DNA of 64,000 bases, from NCBI GenBank assembly GCA_009746045.1, contig RPFO01000774.1, positions 682,157 to 746,156 on the forward strand, given 5' to 3'. Numbering within the stretch: the stretch's first letter is position 1; every line of letters starts with the position of its first letter. The DNA comes from Mesostigma viride (Eukaryota > Streptophyta > Mesostigmatophyceae > Mesostigmatales > Mesostigmataceae). A program made the position numbers and the translations under genes. Shown here one piece after another: positions 53,857 through 62,972 of this stretch. The notes under the pieces were generated by a model that searched no databases, had not been told where the DNA came from, and saw nothing but the letters and a program-made list of their open reading frames with translations.

Positions 53857-55253
53857 CTATTCTACACTACTGCTGCTGTATTCCCCTAGGCTGCCCAGGG
53901 CTGCCGGAGTCGCTGGGGCCGCGGTGGTCGAGGGGGTCATGTGCCAGGGCTTGTGGCCGACGTAGATGGCCGCCCCCTTCCAGTACACCGGCTGGCCCGC
54001 CTTGGTCTGCCGGAGCTGGAGGTAGGTCGGCCATAGCTCCCGTCGCCGTTGTTGCTGCGCTAGGGTCAAGTCGTCGTCCACGGTGAAGGGAGTGTTCTCG
54101 AGCCGCTTGCGGCGTCTGAGGAACGAAACCTTGTCCGCTGGGCTGTCAAAGATGAGAAGAAGCGGAGGCCGCGCCCCTGCCTAATTACCCCGCGCGCGGG
54201 GGAGGCGGTGGGCGGTCAGCTTAATCTCACCAAGGAGGCCCATGCGTGCAAGGATTTTGCTCTCAAACGCACGTGCAAGCTTCTCGGAATTCTCACCTTC
54301 CACCAGGTCGAAGTTCTTGAGGATGGCGTTGAGGCTGCGCTTGGAGAGCTCGGCCTCCTCGCGGAGGTCAAGCGTCTGCCGTTGGAGCTGGGCGGCGACG
54401 GCGGAGGTGGTGGAGGTGGTATGTTGCTTAAGCATGTCCGCCCAGGTGGTGATGGGAGGAGCATCGCCGGCCAGGCCAGCCGGGGCTGGCTTGGCGGCAA
54501 TGTCCTTCACCGCCTGCCGGTGAGGCCTGCGGTGTTCTGCAGAACCGCGATAGCGATGGCGTTGTCCTTAAGACGCTGGTCGATGTCACGGAGCTGGGCG
54601 GTGATGGCGTCGGAGGTGGAGGTGGTGGCGGTGGAGGAGGCGAGGAGGGTGGAGGTGGCGGTGGAGATGGTGGAGGTGGCGGTGGAGAGGAGGGGAAGCT
54701 CGGCAGTCAGCGTGCCGCCTATGGCCGCCACATCTGCCGCGATGGGGGCCACGTGCTGCTCGAGGGCCTCCTTAAGGAGTGAGCGGATGGAGGATTCGGT
54801 TAAGGTGGTGGTGAGGGGCTTGGGGGGCCAAAGCTCCCCGATGGAGCGTCCAAGGAGGGAAAAGAGAGCGAATTGCTGGAGGTAGGGGCGGTGGAGGCTG
54901 GGAATGGTGTCGAAAGAGGGGATACGAATCCAGCGAGGGTCAAAGAGGCGACCTTGGTTGAAGAGCTGCTTGCGAAGTGCAAGAAGTGAGGCGTGCGTTC
55001 CATAGAACACGCAGACCAGGATGCGTTCCTCGGTAAGAGCGTCAAGGAAGCTGGGCTGGCTGGCTTCGGCGGTAAAGTCGAGCTCTACCCAACTCGGCTC
55101 GGCAGAGCGACTGCGCTTGGGTTCAGGCGACGCTGCTGGCGAGGCGGGCGCAGCAGGGGGCTGGACGACCACTAGAGCTTGGCTAGTGGCGCCGCTGCCT
55201 TCTGGGCCGGTGGGCGAAGCTGCAGCCGTCCGGAGCTGCAGACGTATTTTCAT
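53857..55253 (-). pseudogene. LINE ORF1-B, nearly complete, frameshifted
   Basis: ATG at 55253 (MKIRLQLRTAAASP), Pro/Ala-rich start with a PEPKRS motif, a globular part (DFTAEASQPSFLDALTEERI), then a Ser/Thr/Ala-rich coiled region (54600-54720). After frame changes near 54507 and 54180 come TWADMLKQHTTSTT, AHRLPRARG, LTLAQQQRRRELWPTYLQLR and PVYWKGAAIYV. It is homologous to ORF1-A in layout but diverged in sequence. A 3' part and any ORF2 are absent. Confidence 0.8.
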
Positions 55254-55440
55254 TGCTGAGCGCAGCCACCAGGCTGCGTTGCGTCGAGAGGCGTTTGCTC
55301 ATCGTATATTGCGTAATAGCTTCGGAAAATTATATCAGCATGTGCGTCGTAGAAAGACGCGTCGATTGTGATATTCACGGCTAAATTCGGTGCTCAAACG
55401 TTAAAGTTATGAGCTCCGCCGTCAGCCATGGCTCATCCAA
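55254..55440 (-). promoter_or_regulatory. 5' UTR of the ORF1-B LINE
   Basis: Minus strand from ATGGCTGACGGCGGAGCTC (about 55411-55429) to the ORF1 start. The same leader occurs at 56056-56270. The terminal block ATGGCTGACGGCGGAG is also the 5' end of the ORF1-A elements (59186-59222, 39869-39900), so it is probably the conserved transcription start and internal promoter of these LINEs. Confidence 0.65.
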
Positions 55441-55880
55441 AACATTTCATGGCATCATCCATGAATCTGGCATGGCAAAATGAAAAATCGTCCATCATCT
55501 TCGTCCAAATCACGGAGAGGCCTAGGCCCCCCATGTCCTCTACTAGCTGTTCTTTGAAGGTGCGGGCCTTGCGGCGTCTAACATCACTGGGCCCGGCGGC
55601 CCACGTCAGGAGGTGCCGGCGGCCAGGCTGAGCTGGTCGCAGTCCTGCGGGGGGGCCACGTGAGGTGTCTACCTGGTTGGTGCGATCGCTAAGTGCCCCG
55701 TACTAGCTGCAGGCGCCGCTGCTTAATGGTGCTGGTGATATATGGCATGCCCTGGTACAGGTCCTCATTGCGGACATGAGCAGCATATCCTACTCTGAAA
55801 ATGGAACGCAGCATGTTGGTGACCGCGCCGTCCAGCTTGCGGGCCAGGTCGGCGGTGAGGGTCAACGTCTCGGCCCCTAT
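55441..55880 (-). pseudogene. LINE family B, ORF2 C-terminal fragment
   Basis: From 55497 the minus strand aligns with family B (region of 3680-4050): the MGGLGLSVI end, VGHLA-like segment and the DLARKLDGAV thumb. It shares short insertions with the copy at 29783-31290 (for example GCGATCGCTAAGTGCCCCG), so those two copies are closer to each other than to 3397-5848. 55441-55496 is unassigned. Confidence 0.75.
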
Positions 55881-56275
55881 GCGTTGATGTCAAAGGCGAT
55901 CTCGTCCCAGTGCGGCTCGGCAGGGCGACTGCGCTTGCATGGGCTCAGGCGATGCAGATGGCGAGCTGGTAAGCCCGGGGGGGGGCTGGGCAACCACCAG
56001 TGCATGACTAGCTAGTGTCACCGCTGCCTTCCGGACCTGAGGGCGATCGAAGCTGCAGCCGGAGCTGCAGACGTATTTTCAGCTAGGGCTTAACGCAGCT
56101 CCCAGGCTGCGTTGCGTAGTTGAGTGTTTGCTCGTCATATATATTGCGTAACAGCTTCGGAAAATTATATCAGTGTGTGCGTCTTAGAAACACGAAGCGT
56201 TTGTGATATTCACAGCCGAATTCGGTGCCCAAACGTGAAAGTTATGAGCTCCGACGTCAGCCATGGCTACCTCGT
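55881..56275 (-). mobile_element. ORF1-B LINE, 5' end and first codons
   Basis: Minus strand: the same 5' UTR as 55254-55440 and the first ~60 codons of ORF1-B, with inserted tetramers relative to that copy (CATG at 55936-55941, and 4 bp in GGGCGATCGAAGC). It ends against family B at 55880. Confidence 0.75.
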
Positions 56276-56302
56276 GGCTCGTTTGCTCCATTGAAGGGAT
56301 AT

Positions 56303-56412
56303 TAAAAAAAAAATTAAATTAAATTATAACATGCCTCCGTGGGGAGATCATGTAGCACATATTCCATGATGGAAGGGGTGGAGGAAGCCGCGTGATCGAA
56401 CTATCCTAACTG
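56303..56412 (-). mobile_element. LINE family A, 110-bp 3' terminus
   Basis: Tail AAAAAAAAATTAAATTAAA, hairpin, and a little 3' UTR. Perfect 11-bp TSD TGAAGGGATAT at 56292-56302 and 56413-56423. Confidence 0.9.
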
Positions 56413-56475
56413 TGAAGGGATATGTGCTACATATACTCCCAACAGAGTTATGTTATTATTAATTAATTAATTAAT
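56413..56475 (+). mobile_element. Family C, hairpin and tail only
   Basis: GAAGGGATATGTGCTACATA then ACTCCCAACAGAGTTATGTT and ATTA repeats. The LINE-A fragment at 56303 has entered its first bases. Confidence 0.65.
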
Positions 56476-56823
56476 TAACATCCATGGGGGCCATTACTAT
56501 TATCCATGGGGGCCCGTACCGGCGCGGCGGGGCCCGTGGGCACTAGATGAAACACGCCGGATTGGAGCATGCACATGCGCCCCACAGGATGAAGATGCAG
56601 CTTATGTCGCAGACGGCACAGTGAGCCCATTTCTCCTTGTCCGTCAGTGCCTATGAGTCATAAGTGCGGGCTCGGAGTACAGATAATCCCAGAACGGAAG
56701 CCCTTCATCAATTACTTCATTCATTCAACTCGTGCTCCCGTTGTAGAGTTGACCACGGAGCATTAACCGACCCCGATGATGGATGGATGGATGGATTAAT
56801 TAGTTGATTAGTTAATTAATTAG
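56476..56823. other. Repeat scraps, no gene
   Basis: Two CATCCATGGGGG motifs (56474-56515), unique sequence, then a damaged family-B 3' terminus on minus (56729-56790: hairpin with an extra 8 or so bases, GATG units) and TTAA-type sequence. Confidence 0.5.
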
Positions 56824-56956
56824 ATGGAGGGAGGGAGGGAGGGAGGGAGGGAGGGAGGGAGGGAGGGAGGGAGGGAGGGAGGTGACGGACGGACGGACGG
56901 ACGGACGGACGGACGGACGGACGGACGGACAGACGGACGGACGGACGGACGGACGG

Positions 56957-56992
<36 letters not shown>

Positions 56993-57036
56993 ATGGATGG
57001 ATGGATGGATGGATGGATGGATGGATGGATGGATGG

Positions 57037-57072
<36 letters not shown>

Positions 57073-57256
57073 ATGGATGGATGGATGGATGGATGGATGG
57101 ATGGATGGATGGATGGATAGATGGATGGATGGATGGATGGATGGATGGATGCATGGATGGATGGATGGATGGATGGATGGATGGATGGATGGATGGATGG
57201 ATGGATGGATGGATGGATGGATGGATGGATGGATGGATGGATGGATGGATGGATTA
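56824..57256. repeat. Composite tetranucleotide array GGAG - GGAC - GGAT
   Basis: About 14 GGAG units, then about 17 GACG units (to 56956), then about 74 GATG units with a few variants, ending at the TTAA tail of the ORF1-A element. One base distinguishes each block from its neighbour. Poly-(MDGW) and poly-(SIHP) frames are artefacts. Confidence 0.97.
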
Positions 57257-57264
57257 ATTAATTA

Positions 57265-59222
57265 ATTAATTAAACTCGTGCTCCCGTTGGGGAGTCACGG
57301 AGCACCGAAGTGCTTTTAATCCCTGTGTGTGCACTACAGGAGAAAGGGCAGAGACCCCCAGTCTCCTTCATGCCAAAGGCATGCCACAGCTGCAATCGGG
57401 CGCGGCTAGCTAAAAGGACAGGCTAACGATCCGGCAAACTGTGGGTGCAATAAGACCCATGTGAGCATGTCATAGCAAGGAGCGTGGGCAAGTAATCTGA
57501 ACATAGCCAGGGCGTAGCATGGCTGTACTAGAACTAGGCTAAGGCTATGGCTGGTTGTGTACCGTGCGTTGGCGGCACGTGACTAGGTTTGTTGGCACAG
57601 CTAGGCAAACATTCTAGGCATGGCTGCCTTAGCGACAGTGACTCCAATGGTTACAAGCTAGGGCTATTGCTATTCTAGCCCGCTGGGGGCGTCCACATCT
57701 TGTGGTTGATCATCAGGTCCCCGCCCCTCCAGTACACCTTGGGCTTCTGGGGGTCCTGCTTATGGCGGAGGTATTCCGGCCACAGGTCGCGTCGCTGCTG
57801 TTGCTGAGCGGGGGTTAGGTCGTCATCCAGCGTCCAGGTGAGGTCGTGCAACCGCTTGCGACGAGAGAGGAACCGCTGCTTATCCTCAGGGGAGATGAAG
57901 GTGAGCAGGACTGGTGGGGTGGCCGCCTTGTCCCGTGAGTGGGGAAGGCGGTGGCACCCACGCAGTTCTACCTCACCTACCAGGCCCATGAGGGTAAGAA
58001 GCTGTTTCTTGATCTCGTCAGCAAGGGAGGTTGACGTCTCACCTGGCTTCTGGGGGAAGCGACGTAGCACCACTCGGCACTCGCGGCGAGCGCGATCGGT
58101 GACCTCCCGTTGCTGGGCCTGGCGGTGGTCCTCCAGCTCCTGGAGCTTCGTGGCGATGGCGTCGGTGGTGGAGGCGGTCGCTGTCCGCAGCAGGTCCGCG
58201 TAGGAGAGCGGGAGGTCACCAGCATCCTGCCGGGGTGGCTGGGAGGCAATGGTGGCCGTCTGCTCCGCTAGCTTTGGGACCTGTGTGGCCAGGGCCTCGG
58301 TGTGGGCGGTGATGGCCTCAAGCTTCTTCATGAGCACGCCGCACTTGCCTTCCACCTGGTTAAGGCGAGAGACAAGTGCAGCATGCGTTTCCGAAGCCTG
58401 CGCCGCGGTGTGTAGCGCCGTGAACTGTGGTTGTAGCTTGTGGACGACCTTGGTTTCCACGTTGGAGACCCGGGCCTCGACCGTGTTGAGCGTGGTGTTC
58501 AGCGAGGTCATCTTCTCGGCCAGCGGCCAGGTCACGTGCTCCTCCAGCACTGCGCGGATGTCATCCTTGCAGAGGGAGGAAGCCGATGGGGCTGCCGGCT
58601 GTGCGGGGGCTGGGGCGTTGAGTGCGTTCCAAAGTTCTCTGTGGATGGCGCCGAAGCTGCGCTGGTAGTAGCTGGTCAAGATAGACTCGCGTTGGCGGGA
58701 TTCGGCACAGGTGTAGAGCCAGGAGGTGTCGCGGTAGTCGATAGCCGCCCTCCCTCTCCAGGGCACAAAGAGCTTCCGCTCCTGTGTGAGGAACTGGAGA
58801 ACTTCGACGACTTCCTGCGGCGACAGCTGCTGCCACTCGAGGAGGGAGAACATTCCGTCGCCGGGCAAGAATTTGCTCCATTTGTGGCGATCGTGGCATG
58901 GTTTCTTGGGCTCAGGCGAGGCGCTTGGCGAGGGTTTGGCGGGTAAGCCTGGCGGCTGAACAATGGCGAGGGCGAGAGGGTTGGGCTGGGCGCTGGGAAG
59001 CTGTGCCAGCTCCTTTTCCAGCCCTCGTTTTGCTTTGGTAGTCGTCATAGCTGGTCACGTGCGTAACTTTGTCTATACTGCGTGGCAGCCGTAACCGTTT
59101 ATACTGGCAAGTGCGTCTTAGAAAGGCGCATCGAATGCAAGTGGTCTGACCGAATTTGGGGCTCAGACGCAAAAGATCTGAACTCCGCCGTCAGCCATAC
59201 CGCCGTCAGCCATTTTCGCGTC
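57265..59222 (-). mobile_element. Complete ORF1-only LINE (ORF1-A family)
   Basis: Minus strand: 5' end CGAAAATGGCTGACGGCGG, 5' UTR, full ORF1, 3' UTR, hairpin and TTAA tail (57253-57272). About 1.95 kb with no endonuclease or RT, and the ORF1 stop is followed at once by the same 3' UTR as in the copy at 18382-20090. It sits inside a GGAT array, with GGAT units on both sides. A LINE with both ORFs would have to supply the enzymes. Confidence 0.9.
57675..59048 (-). CDS. Intact ORF1 protein of the ORF1-A LINE, 457 residues
   Basis: ATG at 59048 (MTTTKAKRGLEKELAQLPSA), stop TAG at 57675-57677. Pro-rich region to ~residue 50; globular part with FLPGDGMFSLLEWQQLSPQE; coiled-coil-like region ~165-290 (SLNTTLNTVEARVSNVETKV); RRM-like domain ~325-400 (CRVVLRRFPQK, ELRGCHRLPHSRDK, PPVLLTFISPEDKQRFLSRR); C-terminal domain with VYWRGGDLMI. 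This is the L1 ORF1p layout (RNA binding, trimerisation). No frame break, so it may still be expressed. It differs from the 18382 copy by scattered substitutions. Confidence 0.92.
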   Translation of the reverse strand: MTTTKAKRGLEKELAQLPSAQPNPLALAIVQPPGLPAKPSPSASPEPKKPCHDRHKWSKFLPGDGMFSLLEWQQLSPQEVVEVLQFLTQERKLFVPWRGRAAIDYRDTSWLYTCAESRQRESILTSYYQRSFGAIHRELWNALNAPAPAQPAAPSASSLCKDDIRAVLEEHVTWPLAEKMTSLNTTLNTVEARVSNVETKVVHKLQPQFTALHTAAQASETHAALVSRLNQVEGKCGVLMKKLEAITAHTEALATQVPKLAEQTATIASQPPRQDAGDLPLSYADLLRTATASTTDAIATKLQELEDHRQAQQREVTDRARRECRVVLRRFPQKPGETSTSLADEIKKQLLTLMGLVGEVELRGCHRLPHSRDKAATPPVLLTFISPEDKQRFLSRRKRLHDLTWTLDDDLTPAQQQQRRDLWPEYLRHKQDPQKPKVYWRGGDLMINHKMWTPPAG

Positions 59223-59285
59223 TAGGAGATGGATGGATGGATGGATGGATGGATGGATGGATGGATGGATGGATGGATGGATTAA
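59223..59285. repeat. (GGAT)n array between two LINEs
   Basis: About 14 GATG units between the 5' end of one ORF1-A element and the tail of the next. Confidence 0.95.
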
Positions 59286-59600
59286 TTAATTAATTAATTA
59301 AACTCGTGCTCCCGTTGGGGAGTCACGGAGCACCGAAGTGCTTTTAATCCCTGTGTGTGCACTACAGGAGAAAGGGCAGAGACCCCCAGTCTCCTTCATG
59401 CCAAAGGCATGCCACAGCTGCAATCGGGCGCGGCTAGCTAAAAGGACAGGCTAACGATCCGGCAAACTGTGGGTGCAATAAGACCCATGTGAGCATATCA
59501 TAGCAAGGAGCGTGGGCAAGTAATCTGAACATAGCCAGGGCGTAGCATGGCTGTACTAGGACTAGGCTATGGCTGGTTGTGTACCGTGCGTTGGCGGCAC
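59282..59600 (-). mobile_element. ORF1-A LINE, 3' UTR only
   Basis: About 320 bp, nearly identical to 57253-57580. It begins with the TTAA tail and hairpin and is truncated at GGCGGCAC, where a GGAT array resumes, so this insertion also lies within GGAT repeats. Confidence 0.92.
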
Positions 59601-60073
59601 GGATGGATGGATGGATGGATGGATGGATGGATGGATGGATGGATGGATGGATGGATGGATGGATGGATGGATGGATGGATGGATGGATGGATGGATGGAT
59701 GGATGGATGGATGGATGGATGGATGGATGGATGGATGGATGGATGGATGGATGGATGGATGGATGGATGGATGGATGGATGGATGGATGGATGGATGGAT
59801 GGATGGATGGATGGATGGATGGATGGATGGATGGATGGATGGATGGATGGATGGATGGATGGATGGATGGATGGATGGATGGATGGATGGATGGATGGAT
59901 GGATGGATGGATGGATGGATGGATGGATGGATGGATGGATGGATGGATGGATGGATGGATGGATGGATGGATGGATGGATGGATGGATGGATGGATGGAT
60001 GGATGGATGGATGGATGGATGGATGGATGGATGGATGGATGGATGGATGGATGGATGGATGGATGGATGGATA
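59601..60073. repeat. (GGAT)118 array
   Basis: About 118 uninterrupted GGAT units, 473 bp. Frames encoding MDGW or SIHP repeats through it are artefacts of the unit. Confidence 0.98.
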
Positions 60074-60300
60074 GATGGGTACACAATGTCCGACCGGTCT
60101 AAGCTCCGCATCCTCAAGCAATTGTGTCATGTGCACACATAGCCCGAAATCAGAACATAGCCCGAGCCGGACCGTCCGGGTCGCGCGCCACCGGCGTCGG
60201 TGCGGGGCACGTACGCGCAATATTGTTCAAATGTCAGTGGGTTGCGACGGGACGTACAAGGGGACGGGACCCTGCCATAGTAGGAGGTGTCTACCTGGTT
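60074..60300. other. No supported gene
   Basis: GC-rich sequence; GGAGGTGTCTACCTGGTTGG at 60282-60301 matches the end of a family-B ORF2 segment (3828-3842) and may mark where LINE sequence begins. Confidence 0.35.
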
Positions 60301-61020
60301 GGCCAGTCCTAAGCCGGTTTATTTATGAATGGATGAAAGGTGCGCTAGATTGCCCGGCGCCCGCAGGGCCCACATCGGTCTGTGCAGGCCGGCAAAGAGG
60401 AGTTGGCGGTGTCGGATGGTTTGCATGCCCTTGACAAGAGGGAGCTCGCAGTAGTAGAGCTCGGCCCGGGTGCGGCGCTAGCTCTTGGTAGCGGACGCCG
60501 AGGATGTGACGAAGCATTCGGGTGACTCCGCCGTCCGGCTGCTTGCTTGCTCAGTGCCTGGTCCAGGGTCCACGCCTCGCAGCTGTAAAGGAGGATGCTG
60601 AGGACAAGGGCCTTGAGCAGAATGCCGTGTGTCCAGGCATAGTTGCATGTCTTAAGTACTTCAGAATGCGCTTGCGCCGCTCACTCAGGTAGCGACATGT
60701 CCAGAAACTGTACGTCGAGGCGGCGGAGGGCCGCCCAAGCCTGGCCATGCGGTTGTTGATGTCGTCGGCCGTGGAGGGGGGCCAGCTGCCAAGGAGCTTG
60801 AAGCGAGTCGCCGGGGGGATGGGGCTGCTGCATCTAGCGGGAGGGTGGGTGGGGTGGTCCCAGCGGGGAAGCCGATGGCCATGACCTCCGTTTTCTCAAG
60901 CTGATCATAAGCTCCACCGCCCCCGCTTCCAATGACCGCAAGCTATCTAGCGCCAGAGTTGGGCGGACTCCGGGGTCTCTGTCCACGAGCAATTGAGTGA
61001 CACATGCTTACTACTAATAA
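60301..61020 (-). pseudogene. LINE family D, ORF2 C-terminal region
   Basis: Minus strand, in shifting frames: KALVLSILLYSCEAWTLDQA (thumb region, the counterpart of KVLVLPVLTYGAETWTL in family B), RVTRMLRHILGVRYQELA and an upstream segment including AVELMISL, which corresponds to the motif D region of B. No YADD box is left. A separate RT family from B and E by sequence. Confidence 0.6.
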
Positions 61021-61103
61021 TAAATGGATATAACATGGCAGCCTGGCTGAAACTGCTATCAATCAACTCGAGTTCCTGATTGTCGCAGGTCAAGTGGCTT
61101 CAG

Positions 61104-61174
61104 TGCTCAAGGGAATACATGCTACATGATCTCCTAATGGAGTCATGTTATATTTTAATTGATTTTTTTTCTTG
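61104..61174 (+). mobile_element. 71-bp LINE-A micro-insertion at a stop codon
   Basis: Last ~45 bp of the family-A 3' UTR, hairpin GATCTCC-TAAT-GGAGTC and a tail rich in T and A. Perfect 12-bp TSD AAGTGGCTTCAG at 61092-61103 and 61175-61186. It lies in the last exon of the J-domain/ferredoxin gene on the other strand. Confidence 0.93.
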
Positions 61175-61512
61175 AAGTGGCTTCAGCCGCCATGCTCCAA
61201 GATGGCCATCCCTCTTCTTGATTCTCCACCGGAAGCAGCAGCCAAGCGGCGCTGATGGCGGCGGCGAGCTCTTCCGTATGCACCTGCATCTTGCCTGACC
61301 GCTCGGTGCCATCGCTGTCCAGCTGGCGCCCCCGTATGTCGGCCTGTTCCCGCTGACGCATGAACACCTGCGCACGCGCAAAGGGGTTATGACTGGATGG
61401 CTTGGCGCCAATGTTGCCAGACCTCCTGCGGCCCAGCATGGCAGCGTTCTCCCTCGGGCATGACTTCATGACAAACTCCAGCAGGGCCAGCTGGTTGCGC
61501 TTGACCCAATAT
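61155..61512 (-). CDS. J-domain/ferredoxin protein, last exon
   Basis: Acceptor GTCATCACAG; the first base completes the Ile codon begun in the exon at 62141, giving CPVDCI-YWVKRNQLALLEFV, the expected continuation of these proteins (CPV-x-CIHW, then a helix). It goes on to RRRSGNIGAKPSSHNPFARA and ends SMAAEAT-SRKKIN with TAA at 61155-61157. Before the LINE-A insertion the frame would have ended at TGA directly after EAT, inside and just after the TSD. So the insertion replaced the stop and adds six residues, plus a new 3' UTR. J-domain proteins stimulate Hsp70; in algae and plants the ferredoxin-bearing ones are chloroplast proteins. Confidence 0.75.
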
Positions 61513-62140
61513 CTGTGATGACCAGGCTCATCATGGCACAAATACATGTAGATGCAAGGATGGACCAGTTGGGGAACACTCGGTCAGTTGGAATGATCAA
61601 TACAAAATACACTAGTTATGCCTGACTATGCTGAAGACATCGGTAATTTCAGCCTCGGCAATACTTAGTAGAAGAAGAAGAAGAAAAAAAGAACCCCCTG
61701 GTTTCCATGGCCATGCAAACCAAGGTGATTACCAATGTGCAAACCAAAGTGCTAACAGCACCCAGCCCTCGTTATCATCCTGTATGCTTGGTGGCAAAAT
61801 GGTGCCAACGCATTAGAAGACATGAGCAAGGCATCACATGCAGAACTCCTCCCAGGGCAACAAGCAGCATAAAACAGCAATAAGCCACTCCAAGGTGCTT
61901 GGTAGGACGCGTCATGGCACATGGCAGGACCAGTTCTTGGTGGTTGGAGGGTAACCACCAAGTGCTTCTGTTCTACATTTTGCAAGACCACAAGCAAAAC
62001 TGACCCCCGCCGTCGTGGGGACGAAATCCATAAAGCCAGAGGGAAAGACTTGTGCAGGTATACGCTGCGCTGGTTGTCTCCTTGATACAAGACACGTCCC
62101 GATTCCATGTCTCTCCAGGCAATATCTTTGCGTCACTCAC
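61513..62140 (-). other. Intron of the J-domain/ferredoxin gene
   Basis: 628 bp, GTGAGT...CACAG on the minus strand. It contains, at about 62066-62087, a short sequence (GCGCTGGTTGTCTCCTTGAT on plus) identical to part of the LINE endonuclease scrap at 35980 and 39790. An AGAAGA run is at 61670-61690. Confidence 0.6.
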
Positions 62141-62481
62141 ATACAGTCCACCGGGCATGACTCAATGGCCTCCTGCACGTCGGTCTCGCTGTTCCCCCAC
62201 TGTGTGGTCACGCGCGCGCGTCCGTGGGCCTCCTCCAGTGCGAACGTGTCGGGCGCCAGAAGCGTGCAGTTGCGGCACCCGATGCAGGTGGACTCGTCCA
62301 CAAAGACCGCCCGCTGCTCACTCGCGTCCCCGCCCCACACGCTCACGCAGCGCCCGTCAAAGGTGCCGTGCTCAGACAGGAAGGCGCGCAGCTCGCGGTC
62401 GTACTCGGCGCGCAGCAGCGGGTCCTTCAGCGTGACGTACGCCAAGTTGAGCAGCGCCGACACTGCAGTGGCCGCCTCGCC
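62141..62481 (-). CDS. J-domain/ferredoxin protein, exon with Fe-S motif
   Basis: Acceptor CATGCGCACAG, donor TAT-GTGAGTG, 341 bp. It encodes the end of a J domain (GEAATAVSALLNLAYVTLKD, then AEYDREL), a short linker, then a bacterial-type ferredoxin domain: CIGCRNC (62263-62286) and the distal CPVDC, four Cys that would hold one [4Fe-4S] cluster. This combination is known from chloroplast J-domain proteins of Chlamydomonas (CDJ3-5) and Arabidopsis (DJC76, 77, 82), thought to join Hsp70 cochaperone and redox roles. The exon(s) with the HPD loop and transit peptide lie upstream, at higher coordinates or outside the window. Which of the paralogues it is cannot be decided. Confidence 0.85.
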
Positions 62482-62972
62482 CTGTGCGCATGCACCCCGC
62501 GGTACCGCCCGCCCCGCCAGGTTGTTATCAGCCGCATTCACGGGTAAGTTGAAAAGAAGTGGCTGGTGCGGATATCTAGAATCTGAGCTTACAAACAAGG
62601 TGAGCGCGGGACCCAGCAAAGGAGACCCATCAACGCTTGTACCCTCTGAGCTCTCATTGGCAACAGTTAATCCTTCGTATGCTTCATACCAGCAAGGGGC
62701 ATTCCATGCTAGAGGAAGGTACCTAGTACAAGAAGTTCTTGTATGGTATGTTATAGTGGGTCTGCCGCCTTATACTAGGCCCTCCTAGAATCCAGACAGC
62801 GAAAGAGAGCCGCGGTGGCGAAATGAGCGTTTAGAAAGAGTCAGGCCAACAGAGCTGTGGTGGGGTCATGCAGCGTGGCAGAGGCGTCAAGGCAGCTGCA
62901 GCCATGAGCCGCAAAAAGGCAGGCTGAGGCAGAAGGAGACTGGGGGGGGGGTAAGGGGGAGTAGCCACGAGG
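62482..62972. other. Probable intron or flank, no exon found
   Basis: On minus this is upstream of the ferredoxin exon. I searched for the HPD-bearing J-domain exon and did not find it. Confidence 0.35.

Noticed and set aside
54208-54885. 225-codon plus-strand frame
   Set aside because: Antisense shadow of ORF1-B, which is supported by homology to two other copies.
57838-58946. Plus-strand frames opposite the ORF1-A protein
   Set aside because: Antisense shadows; the minus-strand ORF1 is intact and homologous to 18382-19686.
56816-60220. Long frames of MDGW and SIHP repeats
   Set aside because: They follow from the tetranucleotide arrays and carry no independent coding signal.
61752-62136. 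Minus-strand frames in the intron of the J-domain/ferredoxin gene
   Set aside because: They lie between a good donor and a phase-matched acceptor and have no recognisable content.
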